Shown here piece after piece: positions 53,601 through 62,300 of a stretch of DNA of 64,000 bases. Position numbers and translations under genes: made by a program. Numbering within the stretch: the first letter of the stretch is position 1; every line of letters starts with the position of its first letter. This DNA comes from Acanthopleura granulata. Its lineage: Eukaryota; Mollusca; Polyplacophora; Chitonida; Chitonidae. The stretch is from contig JABBOT010000001.1 in assembly GCA_016165875.1 (NCBI GenBank), positions 38,926,252 to 38,990,251 of the forward strand. The letters run 5' to 3'. The notes under the pieces are model-generated. The model was not told the DNA's origin, made no database searches, and saw nothing but the letters and a program-made list of their open reading frames with translations.

Positions 53601-54064
53601 CTGGAAGAAACATTGCAATAATACATAAGGTTTTTCCTTGGGAATATCCCGAAAAAAATGCTTTGAGTGAACGTATCCCACAAGTGACAGAAATCTGACC
53701 TGATAATATCATTCTTATGATCAAAATATTCACTTAAACTGCTAAAATAATCTCAAGCAACATTTTACTTTACACGTCCAACCACGTGCTGGTTTTCCCA
53801 CATACGAGATGGCAAACGTGTCATTTCATAGGTATTCAGTTGTTGAAATCTGTACAGGAAGGACAAGAAGTTCATACAAAGTAAATGGTAGAATAATTCA
53901 CAAGAAGTCTCACCCAAGTCATCAGCCACAATGAGTATTACGTGAGGTGCTGTGGATTGTTCTGTGTTCTGACTTAAAACTGGTACCACCGCTAGCACAG
54001 TCAGTATCATCGAGAACTCCGCCATCGGGAACAAGACGACTAAAGCCCGAGGTACATGAACCAT
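29032..54064 (-). CDS. Arylsulfatase B/I/J-like gene A, 14 exons, 506 aa
   Basis: This is a sulfatase of the ARSB/ARSI/ARSJ group, expected to hydrolyse sulfate esters of glycosaminoglycans in the lysosome or outside the cell. Exons, in coding order: 54064-53914, 49036-48925, 48271-48220, 47121-47018, 46431-46325, 45631-45567, 44986-44882, 44699-44636, 41729-41632, 41292-41153, 37222-37164, 31548-31437, 30771-30593, 29204-29032. All splice sites are GT-AG and the phases join to 1521 nt. A hydrophobic N-terminal signal precedes ADDLG (Asp48, Asp49). The signature C-T-P-S-R gives Cys86 (formylglycine) and Arg90. Other catalytic-site residues are Lys140 and His142 (GKWHLG), His228 (QAVHSP), Asp286-Asn287 (TTDNGG) and Lys304 ([11 protein letters not shown]). 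Their spacing fits human ARSB. The C-terminus is WTPGWC. Met1 was chosen; Met15, directly before the hydrophobic run, is an alternative start. No transcript evidence was available, so UTRs are not defined. Confidence 0.92.
29545..29760 (-). mobile_element. SINE-1 with long TTTA tail
   Basis: About 18 TTTA units (29545-29616) form an expanded tail microsatellite, followed by the core ending CTTCCCACGT. It lies in gene A intron 13. Confidence 0.85.
30262..30312 (+). mobile_element. SINE-1 tail fragment
   Basis: Only GTGAAATATTCTTGAGTACG, GCGTTAAACACCAATCAAAT and the tail remain. Confidence 0.65.
30593..30771 (-). CDS. Gene A exon 13
   Basis: A 179 bp exon coding [16 protein letters not shown] ... 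QYHLFNIK, the 'W-K-L-L-G' region of sulfatases. The acceptor is CTGTCAAG|GGTTGG; the donor is AAAG|GTATCTG. It is 15 bp shorter than the gene B counterpart, and the middle is the most divergent part of the two proteins. Confidence 0.9.
31232..31353 (+). mobile_element. SINE-1, 5' truncated, next to gene A exon 12
   Basis: TTTCCTCCCACCATAATGC, GCCGCCGTCGTATAAGTG, AACACCAATCAAACAAAC. It lies about 85 bp from the exon 12 donor. Confidence 0.75.
31437..31548 (-). CDS. Gene A exon 12
   Basis: A 112 bp exon coding [15 protein letters not shown] ... [13 protein letters not shown]. The acceptor is TCTTGACAG|AGACAGG; the donor is ATCAG|GTAGGC. SINE fragments flank it on both sides (31232-31353 and 31690-31797). 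Confidence 0.92.
31690..31797 (-). mobile_element. SINE-1 fragment
   Basis: CTTAAGAATATTTCACTCAT, GGTGGGAGGAAACCAGGCAG, CCATCCGCAGGTTGCTGG. Confidence 0.7.
31870..32005 (-). mobile_element. SINE-1 fragment
   Basis: Diverged core: TTTTGCGCCGTGATCAAAAA, GCGGTGGGAGGAAAACGAGC, GATCATCTGCAGGTTC. Confidence 0.65.
32560..36540 (-). mobile_element. Decayed non-LTR retrotransposon (CR1/L2-like) in gene A intron 11
   Basis: Fragments in several frames follow LINE order on the minus strand. An ORF1-like N-terminus with CPHCC is near 36510. An ORF1 segment at 35973-35578 ([14 protein letters not shown] ... YDLALIGN) resembles the SGNH/esterase-type ORF1 of some CR1/L2 elements. The endonuclease start is near 35000-34860 ([15 protein letters not shown] ... 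[12 protein letters not shown]), followed by reverse transcriptase pieces: [12 protein letters not shown] at 33833-33621 and [15 protein letters not shown] at 33402-33175. The YADD block appears deleted, and a C-terminal segment ([15 protein letters not shown]) follows near 33070. Stops and frameshifts make it inactive. Clade assignment is tentative. Confidence 0.8.
37164..37222 (-). CDS. Gene A exon 11
   Basis: A 59 bp exon coding [16 protein letters not shown], the conserved sulfatase 'HI-DW-PT' segment. The acceptor is CTGTTGTCAG|GTTGATG; the donor is CCACCAG|GTAATG. Confidence 0.9.
37250..37520 (-). mobile_element. SINE-2 with tRNA-like head
   Basis: A GTGA microsatellite tail at 37250-37271, the block CAGTCATATGACGACGAGG, CTGAGCGCCAAGCGAGACAG and a head whose minus strand reads CCACTTCGGTATCCTGGAG with an A-box-like region. 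It lies 28 bp upstream of the gene A exon 11 acceptor. Confidence 0.75.
37811..37950 (+). mobile_element. SINE-1 with deleted body
   Basis: A tRNA-like head (GGGGGGCTAGCACGCTAG ... CTGTGAGTTCAAGT) runs straight into AATCAAATAAATAAATAAA; the central ~150 bp core is missing. Confidence 0.6.
38495..38662. repeat. Direct duplication of ~75 bp
   Basis: CGATTTTCAGCTTTAGAACT / TAACCGTTTCCTATCACGTG is repeated as GCAATTTTCAGCATAACAGC / TAACGGTTTTCTGTCATGTC, with the same trailing ACCTC-AAATGTGG/AAATAAGG. In gene A intron 10; no gene seen. Confidence 0.65.
39108..39128. repeat. (GA)n microsatellite
   Basis: A short GA dinucleotide run in gene A intron 10. Confidence 0.85.
39690..40145. repeat. Three tandem ~135 bp units in gene A intron 10
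   Basis: Each unit holds a CGAATTATG-like start, a GTTGAAATC/CAACTGGGA segment, CTGTAGGAGAAGTAGCGTTT and CAGACAGACGGACAATCG. The units differ by substitutions and small indels. Confidence 0.8.
41153..41292 (-). CDS. Gene A exon 10 (NGG, K304)
   Basis: A 140 bp exon coding [16 protein letters not shown] then [15 protein letters not shown]. It opens with the metal ligand Asn287 and includes Lys304. The acceptor is AATCTACAG|AATGG; the donor is AACAATGA|GTACGT. Confidence 0.93.
41632..41729 (-). CDS. Gene A exon 9
   Basis: A 98 bp exon coding [15 protein letters not shown] ... AVVIFTTD and ending with Asp286, a metal ligand in the family. The acceptor is CTGTGAAAG|GTATGG; the donor is ACGGAC|GTAAGA. 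Confidence 0.93.
41778..42075 (-). mobile_element. SINE-1, complete, in gene A intron 9
   Basis: TTTA/TTTG tail, the full core, and on the minus strand the head GGGCCTTCGTGGCCAATGG with a long head-to-core spacer. It lies about 50 bp from the exon 9 acceptor. Confidence 0.8.
42745..42890 (+). repeat. Dispersed ~270 bp element, copy 2 (3' part)
   Basis: AAGCATGTTTACAACATAG, GGGCAAAATGTGGGTAAGAC, ACTGACCCAGTTAGCGG, ATAATACAACATTTTAAAGA. It lies in gene A intron 8. Confidence 0.7.
42891..44635. other. Gene A intron 8, remainder
   Basis: No coding exon or known repeat seen beyond the dispersed element and SINE listed. Short open frames are on both strands. Confidence 0.55.
44636..44699 (-). CDS. 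Gene A exon 8
   Basis: A 64 bp exon coding [14 protein letters not shown] ... RRKYC. The acceptor is TTGTTAAAG|GTGCCT; the donor is TATTGTG|GTAGGT. The intron that follows, to 41729, is about 2.9 kb and holds a SINE. Confidence 0.9.
44882..44986 (-). CDS. Gene A exon 7 (QAVHSP)
   Basis: A 105 bp exon coding [15 protein letters not shown] ... [14 protein letters not shown]; His228 is a predicted substrate/metal-site residue. The acceptor is CTTTCCCAG|AGCATA; the donor is ATCGAG|GTAAAC. Confidence 0.92.
45177..45430 (-). mobile_element. SINE-1 with TTTA/TCTA microsatellite tail
   Basis: A tail of about 115 bp of mixed TTTA and TCTA units (45177-45290), then a diverged core (GGTGTTTAACGCCGTACTGA, GGTGGGAAGACATCCGGCAG). 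Confidence 0.75.
45567..45631 (-). CDS. Gene A exon 6
   Basis: A 65 bp exon coding [14 protein letters not shown] ... EYST. The acceptor is TTTTTTTAG|ATGGAGG; the donor is TCCACG|GTACCTG. The counterpart in gene B is 61771-61835. Confidence 0.9.
46325..46431 (-). CDS. Gene A exon 5 (WHLG)
   Basis: Codes [17 protein letters not shown] then [16 protein letters not shown]; His142 is an active-site residue. The acceptor is TTTTTACAG|GTGGCACC; the donor is ACAACAG|GTACATG. Same length (107 bp) and phase as the gene B exon at 62510-62616. Confidence 0.93.
46850..46975. repeat. Direct duplication of ~53 bp
   Basis: ACATACTATAGAGATACGTC / TCCTTAGTATAGTTACGTC is followed by ACATACTATAGACATACGTT / GCCTTAGCATAGTTACGTC. 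The ends GGGCCCGTTTCACAAA and AAAGGGCCCCGG suggest a small inverted-repeat element around it. Confidence 0.6.
47018..47121 (-). CDS. Gene A exon 4
   Basis: Codes [13 protein letters not shown] ... [13 protein letters not shown], the segment before the catalytic Lys140. The acceptor is TTCTCTCAG|CATTATG; the donor is GGCAA|GTAAGT. The Lys codon is split with the next exon. Confidence 0.92.
47525..47897. mobile_element. Cluster of short inverted-repeat elements (MITE-like)
   Basis: Repeated CAGTTTCATGA / TCATGAAACAGG ends in opposite orientation enclose ACTTAGCTAAGTGCTACTTA and ACAACGTATGTTGTAGAGA. About two and a half units lie head to tail in gene A intron 3. Confidence 0.7.
48220..48271 (-). 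CDS. Gene A exon 3 (completes C-T-P-S-R)
   Basis: A 52 bp exon with acceptor TGGTTTCAG|GTCAAGG and donor CTGCAG|GTAATCG. Its first base completes Pro88, so the junction reads CTP|SR; it then codes [15 protein letters not shown]. It supplies Ser89 and Arg90 of the formylglycine motif. Confidence 0.9.
48590..48962 (-). repeat. 44 bp minisatellite grown from sulfatase exon 2 end and splice donor
   Basis: Unit 1 (48962-48919) is the real exon 2 end plus donor. Units 2-6 follow contiguously (48918-48875, 48874-48831, 48830-48787, 48786-48743, 48742-48699), then two or three degenerate units reach about 48590. Each unit codes a version of [11 protein letters not shown] followed by GTATGT. The GT is intact in units 1-4 and lost in 5 (ATATGT) and 6 (GATTGT). 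Divergence rises with distance from the exon. Since 44 is not a multiple of 3, only every third unit is in frame with the exon. Confidence 0.9.
48925..49036 (-). CDS. Gene A exon 2 (catalytic cysteine)
   Basis: The acceptor is TTCATCATAG|GATGGAATG. It codes GWNDVSWNN ... [13 protein letters not shown] and ends ACACC|GTATGT. The cysteine codon TGT (residue 86) sits 10-8 bases before the splice donor. The last 38 bases plus the first six intron bases are unit 1 of a 44 bp tandem repeat that continues through the intron. Confidence 0.9.
49037..52529. other. Gene A intron 1, proximal part
   Basis: Part of the 4.9 kb first intron. No SINE or exon is recognised in this stretch. Confidence 0.6.
52530..52690 (-). 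mobile_element. SINE-1, internal deletion, in gene A intron 1
   Basis: AT-rich tail, AATATTTCAGTTATACGACG, GGCGGCCAGCATTGAC, then directly CGATCATCCGCAGGTTGC; the GGGAGGAAACC part is missing. Confidence 0.7.
53914..54064 (-). CDS. Gene A exon 1 (signal peptide and ADDLG)
   Basis: Codes residues 1-50 plus the first base of Gly51. A hydrophobic signal segment ([17 protein letters not shown]) is followed by [13 protein letters not shown], the sulfatase N-terminal strand with the two metal-binding aspartates. The donor is TTGG|GTGAGAC. Intron 1 is about 4.9 kb. Confidence 0.9.
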
Positions 54065-55054
54065 GTGGCTATGTAACAGTGACTGGATGATGATGCTCTT
54101 CCGAACCGCTGCATGAGCATACTCGTTACTGATACAAAGCTGTTGGCCACACTGTCTTTATAATATGAAACTAAATCAATAATTACTATCTATACTTCAG
54201 TTACTGAATTCCATACAGCTCTGTGCGCGTATGATCACAGACTTTTTCTTTCTAATTTATTCGTGTAATGATTTTCCTTATGAGAACATCTTTATTAGAT
54301 TGATGGATATTAAATCGCAAAACATCCAGAGTTATACGGTGGCGTATAAATATGTACATTTGTATGTACACATTTCATTTGTATGTTTTCTATATATACT
54401 TCTTCGTACGGCAGGCTAACATAGCCTTCACTTGCAATATAAAACATTCTTTAACACAGACCATTCCTTGCGTCTTTCCGCCACCACTGAAAACTGTTGA
54501 CATGAACACGAATTACACGAATCCCTCTTCATTTATTACTTTGAAACTTTCCAAGTTCTTTGGTTTTTCGTATTGATCGTTGTCTTGAAAACTGGTCCTG
54601 GAAGAGCTGCCGATTGGATTCGATTGCCTGCTTCAACGTCTAGTTTAATTTCGAAAACTCTTTCCTAAAAGTTTGATAACCAACATAGGAATGGAAAAGA
54701 TGTATATTGCATCGTTTTGGGTGTGTATCAGCATCTGTTGTTACAGTGACACATGGAAATCATGCTGGCAGAAAGGTCGTCACGATATGGCTGAAATACT
54801 GTAGTTTTAATTCCCAAAGAGACATTTCTTAAAACACCAGGGTTCAAGATCCTTCAGGCATTATTCAAATTCTTTTAGAATAGGTTCCACACATTCTTCA
54901 GATCGGATTCAGGCTCTTTTTCCGAGCGAGATCCTTTTCTCTGTGAAAGTGAACAGGTTATCTGAGAGGATTATTTACGCCTTTATCGGTGTGCGTCTAT
55001 CCTGAGGGTTGAGAACGAAACAGATCGGGGGGAAAATAAACAGATGACTAGAGG
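54065..55054. other. Region upstream of gene A
   Basis: Holds the presumed 5' UTR and promoter of gene A. I cannot point to a convincing TATA box or initiator. The gap to the gene B stop is about 2.1 kb. Confidence 0.5.
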
Positions 55055-55297
55055 GCTTCGACCCATCCAAGGCTTGGCTCATTATTCTGCCGCCAATGGA
55101 ACCTCATGCCGAAGACACCCCACCCAGTCACATTACACCTACACCGGGCCTACCGGGCCTGTTTCCTTGCTGAGTGCCAAGCTAGGCAGAAACAAATACT
55201 ATTTTTAAAGTCCTTGGTGTGATCCGACACGGGCTAGAACCTAGTTCTCCCGACCTCGAGGCTGGTGCTCTAACCACTAGACCACCGAGGCGGCCCC
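55055..55297 (-). mobile_element. SINE-2 with well-preserved tRNA-like head
   Basis: The minus strand starts GGGGCCGCCTCGGTGGTC with A-box-like TGGTCTAGTGGTTAGAG and B-box-like GGTTCTAGCC. The body ends with CCAATGG ... GCCTTGG. Shows this family is tRNA-derived too. It is the only repeat recognised between the two sulfatase genes. Confidence 0.8.
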
Positions 55298-56165
55298 TCC
55301 TTGCCAGGAAGCACAAACTTTGTGAAGTTTATAATACCAAACATTACCTAACCATTGCCTCCTGATTTGTCATTCAAACCTGATTCTCACTGAATAGATA
55401 ACCTGCACTGGCGCTCATGTGGCATCTCAACAGGCACACTCCAGGAGATCTCTACCAAAAAAAGGACACGCTTCTCCTGAAGTGAATCTTCCATAGTGTG
55501 CACTGGAGCATGAAATTACCTTGTTAGCGATTTAAGATGGTTTTCAGTGCAACCAATCAATAACTTGATGAAATACATCATTGTCAAGACTGCAAGAGGC
55601 GACAAACAAGGCGTTTTTAATTACCTGTAAGTTCTTAAAGTCTTGACATTATAGTGTAATCGTGGAACTTCAGCAGTGTAGTGAAGAGGGTTAAGTGCAA
55701 GACGTACAGGCTTGTATATTTCTCCTGCTCCTAATTATTCCAGTAAAACGTGAGGTGTTCTCTGGGAGATTTATACAAGCATTCAAACAAATATGTGTCT
55801 TTATTCACACATTATGTACATAAAATCTGTGAACATCATTAACAGGTAGCTTTGTGACAAAACAAATGAGAGTTTATGTCAAAATGTAAGAATTTTCCAA
55901 AAGCCTTAAGAAAAGAAATGTCACAGAGAAGTGGGAAAGAGCTGCACAACATATTAATATAACTATTAAGTAAAATTAGCTAGGTCAAGACATTTCCGCT
56001 CTGATTACAATGACATGTACAATTCAGGTTCATGCAAATATATTCATAGTCAAGCCTTTGAAACACGCTTGATAACCGTTGAGATGTATTCAGTCCAAAA
56101 ACAATCTTACAAGAAGGCAAAGTTTACCAAAGTTTTGGGTTTCATTATTGTTTATCTAAAGCTGG

Positions 56166-56338
56166 CTAACACCATCCCGGAGTCCATATCCCGCCATGTA
56201 ATATAGGATTCCCTCTTGGGTCCGGGGGAGGGAAAACCGCCGGTACCTGGGACTTTTGGAGATCATTCAGCTTTTCAATCATCCACTTTAAAAGAGTAGT
56301 TTCTGTAGGAGCCAAATCAACGCGCTCGGTAGGGTCCT
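56166..56338 (-). CDS. Gene B exon equivalent to A14 (C-terminus)
   Basis: 173 bp coding [15 protein letters not shown] ... [14 protein letters not shown] then GGIWTPGWC and TAG at 56166-56168. The acceptor is TTGTTTACAG|AGGACC. Confidence 0.93.
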
Positions 56339-59300
56339 CTGTAAACAAATTCAATTAGCTAAGTCACACAAATACATGATTAAACAAGATGTCCGACAAG
56401 ACCAAACTGGTTGCACAGTGTAAATGATCTTATGACATAACAGGTAAGGTTCCTTTCGCCTTCTGTCCAACAATTGCAGTGTTATCTCTATACTTGTTTA
56501 TTCACTTTTTTTGGATTTTTTTCTCATCGATGAAGTTGAACGTCTTACAATAATATAATTAAGGCTTCTTACAGACACAAATTCATATTTCATGCAAGGT
56601 GTTCAGTGTGGGTAAACGTTATGCTGGAAAACGTTGTGTAAAATGTCAATTTACCTTTCAAATTAAACAGTTGGTACTGTGTACTAGAAATATTGATTCT
56701 AGTCATGATTTCATCCGCGAAAATCTCCATGTACTCCTCCCATGACCGGATATAAGACCCATCCATCCATTCCCAGTCCTTAACATGCGGTGGTGGATAC
56801 CAGCCCCCTTTTCCGGCATTCCCCATGATCAGCTTATAGTCGCCAACCCTATGTAAAGCAATATACTCATAAACAACATTTAACCAAGTTGTACTTGTTT
56901 TCTTTGTTCTCTCCAATTATCAACACTACATTTACATGCAAGTGTGTACTTAAAACATACAGCGGTAGATTAAACTGTTAGGTATGATATTAGCCTCATT
57001 GCTTTTCCCCCATAACATAATGGAGTGGCCATCGCATATAAAAGTTATGAAACGAGTTAAGTATATTTAATCAACGAGTTTCATAACTTTCATATGCGAT
57101 GACCTGAGATTTTGTTTATCACATAACTGGATCGGGAAATTTACAAGAAAACAACGACAAAGAATCGCTTCTGTATAAATTTCACGACAGAACTGGCAGG
57201 GCGTGCATGTCCTGCTTCACTACTTCCACGGAGAACACGTGCCTCCGCAACAGTAAAACTAGTTCAGTGAAAAAATTTAATGTATCTAAGGAGTACAGTT
57301 TATGTGCATAGTAAAAGTTAAGAATATGTTAAGCTATTAAAGAAAAAAATGGCGAATAAAATTAATTATTCGCATCCCTGTCTCCTCCGGCGTCGGGTAC
57401 TCGTCTCCGGAGAAACGACCTTGTCCTAAAAAAAGTTGTTCTCACATATGACTGAAACAATGAATTTGGATACAGTTACTGACAACCCGTTGTGCAGCTG
57501 GCTGTTTATGTCGCTGTAATTATTGATGTGTATGACCTTTTCGTGTCCTGAAATTTCGTAAAAAAGATATTCGTAATAACAATAATGTCTGCTGGGTGTA
57601 CCTGATGGCGCCATTGTTGGCGATGTCATCAAAGTTGTAGACGAACTCGTTTCTGGCCGAGCTTCCGCCTTTACTGATCATGTCCCACTGGTTCACCCCG
57701 TCTTGACCCTCCTCTGTCAGGACACAACCGGTTAGTCAGTTTATTTTCTCTTTTGGTCTTTTCAGTAGTTCATGATATGCAGTATATATACGGTATATTT
57801 GCGGTCAAGTGCTGCACAGAACCTGTGGAAACTTACTGGAATTCCCCCGATGCCTTGGGCGGCCTAACTGTAATTCGATGTATCTCTAGTCGACCAGTCT
57901 GGATTAGAAAGGGCTACTGAAGATCTGAAAATGAGGCACCATTTGGTCGCTCGATGGATGCGTACACGAGAGATCTGCATGCAAGAGACATCTGCAGCCA
58001 AGCGGCATCTGCAGACAAGATACATCTGCAGGCAAGAGACATCTGCAGGCAAGAGACATCTGCATGCAAGAGACATCTATACAAGATACATCTGCACACA
58101 AGAGACATCTGCATGCAAGAGACCGCCACGTTCAGGAAACACATGCACATGAAACCTAAATACAGAGGCATTTTAACAGGTTTGTTTTGGGTAAGGTCCC
58201 AAGGCATGAGAGAGAAATCTGAAACGTCACAAGAAAAATATCTTTGCAAATATTTTAACAGTGTGAAAGTTTGACATTACAATTTACCGCTTCTCCTGTC
58301 ACTTGGGATGTCACGACATTGTAACGCACCGAGCCGCATTACGATGGATGTTACCTTGTAACTTTTTCTATTAGTACCATACAATATTGACGGGATATAG
58401 CTCTGGTTAACGGTACCTGGTCGATTCCCGGCTATGGCCTGTATCGTCGGATTCCAATCCACGACATGCATCAACCTAGCAACAGATGCCTAGACATCTA
58501 TATTTTCATCACACATTCATGATTTATTTATTTTTAATTTATTTAACACAGATTTCTATTTCCATTTATTTACTTATTACTGTTATTCGTGTATTTATTT
58601 CACCGGAGAAAGAATATTTTGCTTATAAGACAGCTGCCAGGTGTATAGACAGAGCCCATGGACAAAGACACCGCCTTTGGCCAGATATTTGGAAAATCTT
58701 CTGACTTTAAACCTGGAGCTCCGGTTGGATTCAAAGGCACGAGGTAAGCATATTCCATTTAGGATGACGTAACAGTGTACACAGTGAATTGAACTTGCTT
58801 TTAACGATTGGTGCGTGTTTGTTATCTTAATTTCCCAAGATTTTTCCTGGTTCTAGTTGCAAGAGAAGGAGACAAACTATTAATACATGCCCATTGTTAA
58901 TGTAACCTTTCTTCTTCAGGAGAGTTTTGCTGTAGACAAATGCCGGGCCTCTGGTGCCTCCTTCCCACAGGGTCCCCTTTTGTCCCCGGAGGGGGTAATT
59001 GTTGCCCCCTTCCCTGGGAAGTCCTCCATTCTGTTAAATTGTAAATAACAAGCCTCAACTATCACATATATAATTAAATGACCTATATTGGTCTATTCAT
59101 TTCATTGTGGCATAACGCCGTACATATCACGTATATTTCTGTGATCATCACCTGCAGGGAAATCCTGGCACAGCACTTTGGAATCATCATTCGCAAGGTG
59201 CCTAACATACTTCCACAGCCAAAACTTAACGCCACAGTCAAAATGTCAATTTTGGGGATTTAATCTGTTACGACAATAGTGGAGGGCTTGGAAAAGTCTG

Positions 59301-62300
59301 GTAAAACCCATTGGTCCCATTGGGCGTTTATGATTACATGTATCTATGCTTGGGTCTTAGGTCGTACTCAATCATTTTTCAGTCATATGAGGACGGTGAG
59401 TCCTTAGAATTTATATATATAGTGTGTCTTTTTGTGGCAGGGAGAGTCCATGCCACCAATGTGCTGCCGTCACGGGAACGTCATGCCGAAGACACCACGA
59501 CATGACACCCCACCCAGTCACATTATACTGACACCGGGCCGACCAGTCCTCCTTCTTTGCTCTAACTTCTCACTACTGAGCGCCCAGCGAGGCAGCAACA
59601 AGTACCATTTTAACAGTCTTTGTTATGACCCGCCCCCCAGGCGGACTCTCCCACCACCATGCCACCGAGGCAGTTATTGTGATAGTAAGGCTTTTCATGA
59701 TTTGATGTTAAATGCATTTCTTTACACAGTCAGGGATCTGCTTGAATTCTCTAGGCTAAGAACCCACTCGCCTTCTCGCTTTTATCAAGTTTATTTCAAT
59801 GTTTTATTCAACCTCATAAAGGAATCTTACGATACCGACTAAGATGACTTACATCAGTCGTAAATATGATCACAGCGTTGTCCAGGAATCCCTCTGTCTC
59901 CAAAGCCTTCACAATCCGACCAACAGCGTCATCCAAGGCCGTTACCATACCTTTAAGAAAGAGCAATGGTTGAAACAGAGACTGGAATTTTGAAATGTAT
60001 GCAGAACACATATGATGTTACTGGATGTTAACACGCCTGGCGTCCTGACGGGAGGGATGAAATGGTTTACATATCAATGAGGATGATCATTTAGAGCCTG
60101 CAAGGTATAGTAGTGCAAAAATATGCTGTAGTCGGTATTAATATCGTAGCATATTCATAGCGCTTTTACATTGCTGCGTCAATGAAGCGTCAAGAGCATG
60201 GCACCAAAGACAACATAAAATAGCACCAAATAACGGTATATATCTTAAGGTATCGGGCCGTCAAGAAAACACCCTTGCTTGTAAATGAACAACAGTGCCA
60301 AGAATTGACAAAAAAGTATTAAAAAAAACTGAGTTACTCTAGAGGGATAAAGCGTTAACGGAATATCACTTACCACAATACCTTCTCCGCTCTTTGTTCC
60401 CTATGTTTGGATACATATCCTCATAGTGTTTAGGTACCTGTAGCAACATTATAACATCAAACTAATACTTGTAACAATATCAAGCCTTTGCATGTAGCCT
60501 TTATGACAACAACGAAACACTTTTTGACATATATGGTAAAATACAACGATATGTGATACTGTAGCGTCAGCAAATGTCGCCTCTTATGAAATTATGAGTT
60601 ATTACTTCAACAATCACAGGCATGAACATTTTGCAAAGTGTCCTTTACGAATACGTTTGGCATTGTGAATGGTACAGATTAACATGCGATATGCTAGGTG
60701 ATTTTGTTGACTGGTGTTTTACGCCGTACTCACTAATATTTTGCTTATACTATGGCCACCAGCATTATGTTGCAAGGAAGTCGGGCACAGCCAGAGGGAA
60801 ACCCACGACCATCAGCTGAATGATGACATACCTTCCCACGTATGACCGCATTTGTGACAGGTTTCTGGTTCATTGCCAGCGATGACATTTCATAAATTCA
60901 GTAGGTTTGTGATGAATGCATGCCATACTTTTAAAAGCTTTTCCGGTCTTACCTCGACAGGGCTGTGCACAGCTTGGAACGGAAGGTACAGGAACAACGG
61001 TGATTGAGAGGCATTGTGGGAAGATATGATCTCCACGGCTCGTCGTTCAAACGTGGTCTGGAACAGAGTTACGTGTGTTGTGAACAACGCATAATCATTC
61101 ATTGCAAGACAAGATCTGAAAAGGTAAATCTGACATCACCGTCACTAAAAAACATTATCAAATACGTTATAAGTAAAATCTGAACCAGTGGTGAATGTTT
61201 ATATCGGCAGTTATATTTAAATGATACTGTCATTAGATTGTTCGCCGGATACAGTTCACATCACGAAAAAAAACTGATATCGTGAGAGGTAAGTTCGCTA
61301 TGGATACAGTTCACATCAAGAACCACAGCTGATATCGTGACTGATGAGTTCGCCAGATATATTTCATCCCCACGAATCACAGCTGACACTGTGAATGATG
61401 GGTTCGCCAGACACGGTTCACCTCACGAACCACAGCTGATACAGTGACTGATGAGTTCGCTAAATACAGTTCACCTTAGGAACCACACCTGACACCGTGA
61501 TTGATGAAATCACCAGATACAGTTCACCTCACGAAGTATAGCTGTTACCGTGACTGATGAATTCGCCAGATAGATAGTTCATCTCACGAACCACAGCTGA
61601 TACCGTGACAGATGAACTAACTGGATACAGTTCGTGTCACATAGCAAAGCCGATAATATGACCAGCATCCTCATCGGATCTACTTCACCTACGAACCAGA
61701 GCTGATATCGGGACAAGGAGTTCGCAAGTTCGCTTCCCGAACTATGAAGCAGAACATTATACACACATACCGTGGAATACTCTCCTTTGGTGTCCTTGAA
61801 AACGTCTTTGTTGAACCGAAAATCGTATCCTAAGGCTGAAACACAAACAATAAAGTTCCACTAAATTTGCATGAACTGTTTTGTTTCAGAAATAATACAT
61901 TTATACCGGCACGCTTCTATTGCTTAAGCAGCCATTTCATTTGAGATATATTAATTATATATTATGTATTATGATTGTAACGAGAGTGATCAAAAATAAA
62001 ATCCTGTTGGATGTGTGATGGTGTACTGCGAGTCATGTAAAACATACACATTTATTTATATAAATGAATTTCACATCTCAATAAAATGTTCACGTGTTTT
62101 GTGGTGCATTACCAAAAGACCCATGTGTTTAATGTAAGACATGCTACTTATTGTAGCTGGCTAAGTCCACCTGACGGTTCTGTCGGGACAACAGAACCTT
62201 GATCCGTGGTGTCGCGAGATCGAACCTAACTCTCTCTGGTTCTGCTGCTATCTTTATCGAGTAGGCTAACTCGCTGACGGAAGTAGCTTTCACTACGCCT

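Noticed and set aside
57864..58274. Overlapping frames rich in CRCLL or MQMS repeats on both strands
   Set aside because: They are by-products of the 17 bp tandem repeat in an intron.
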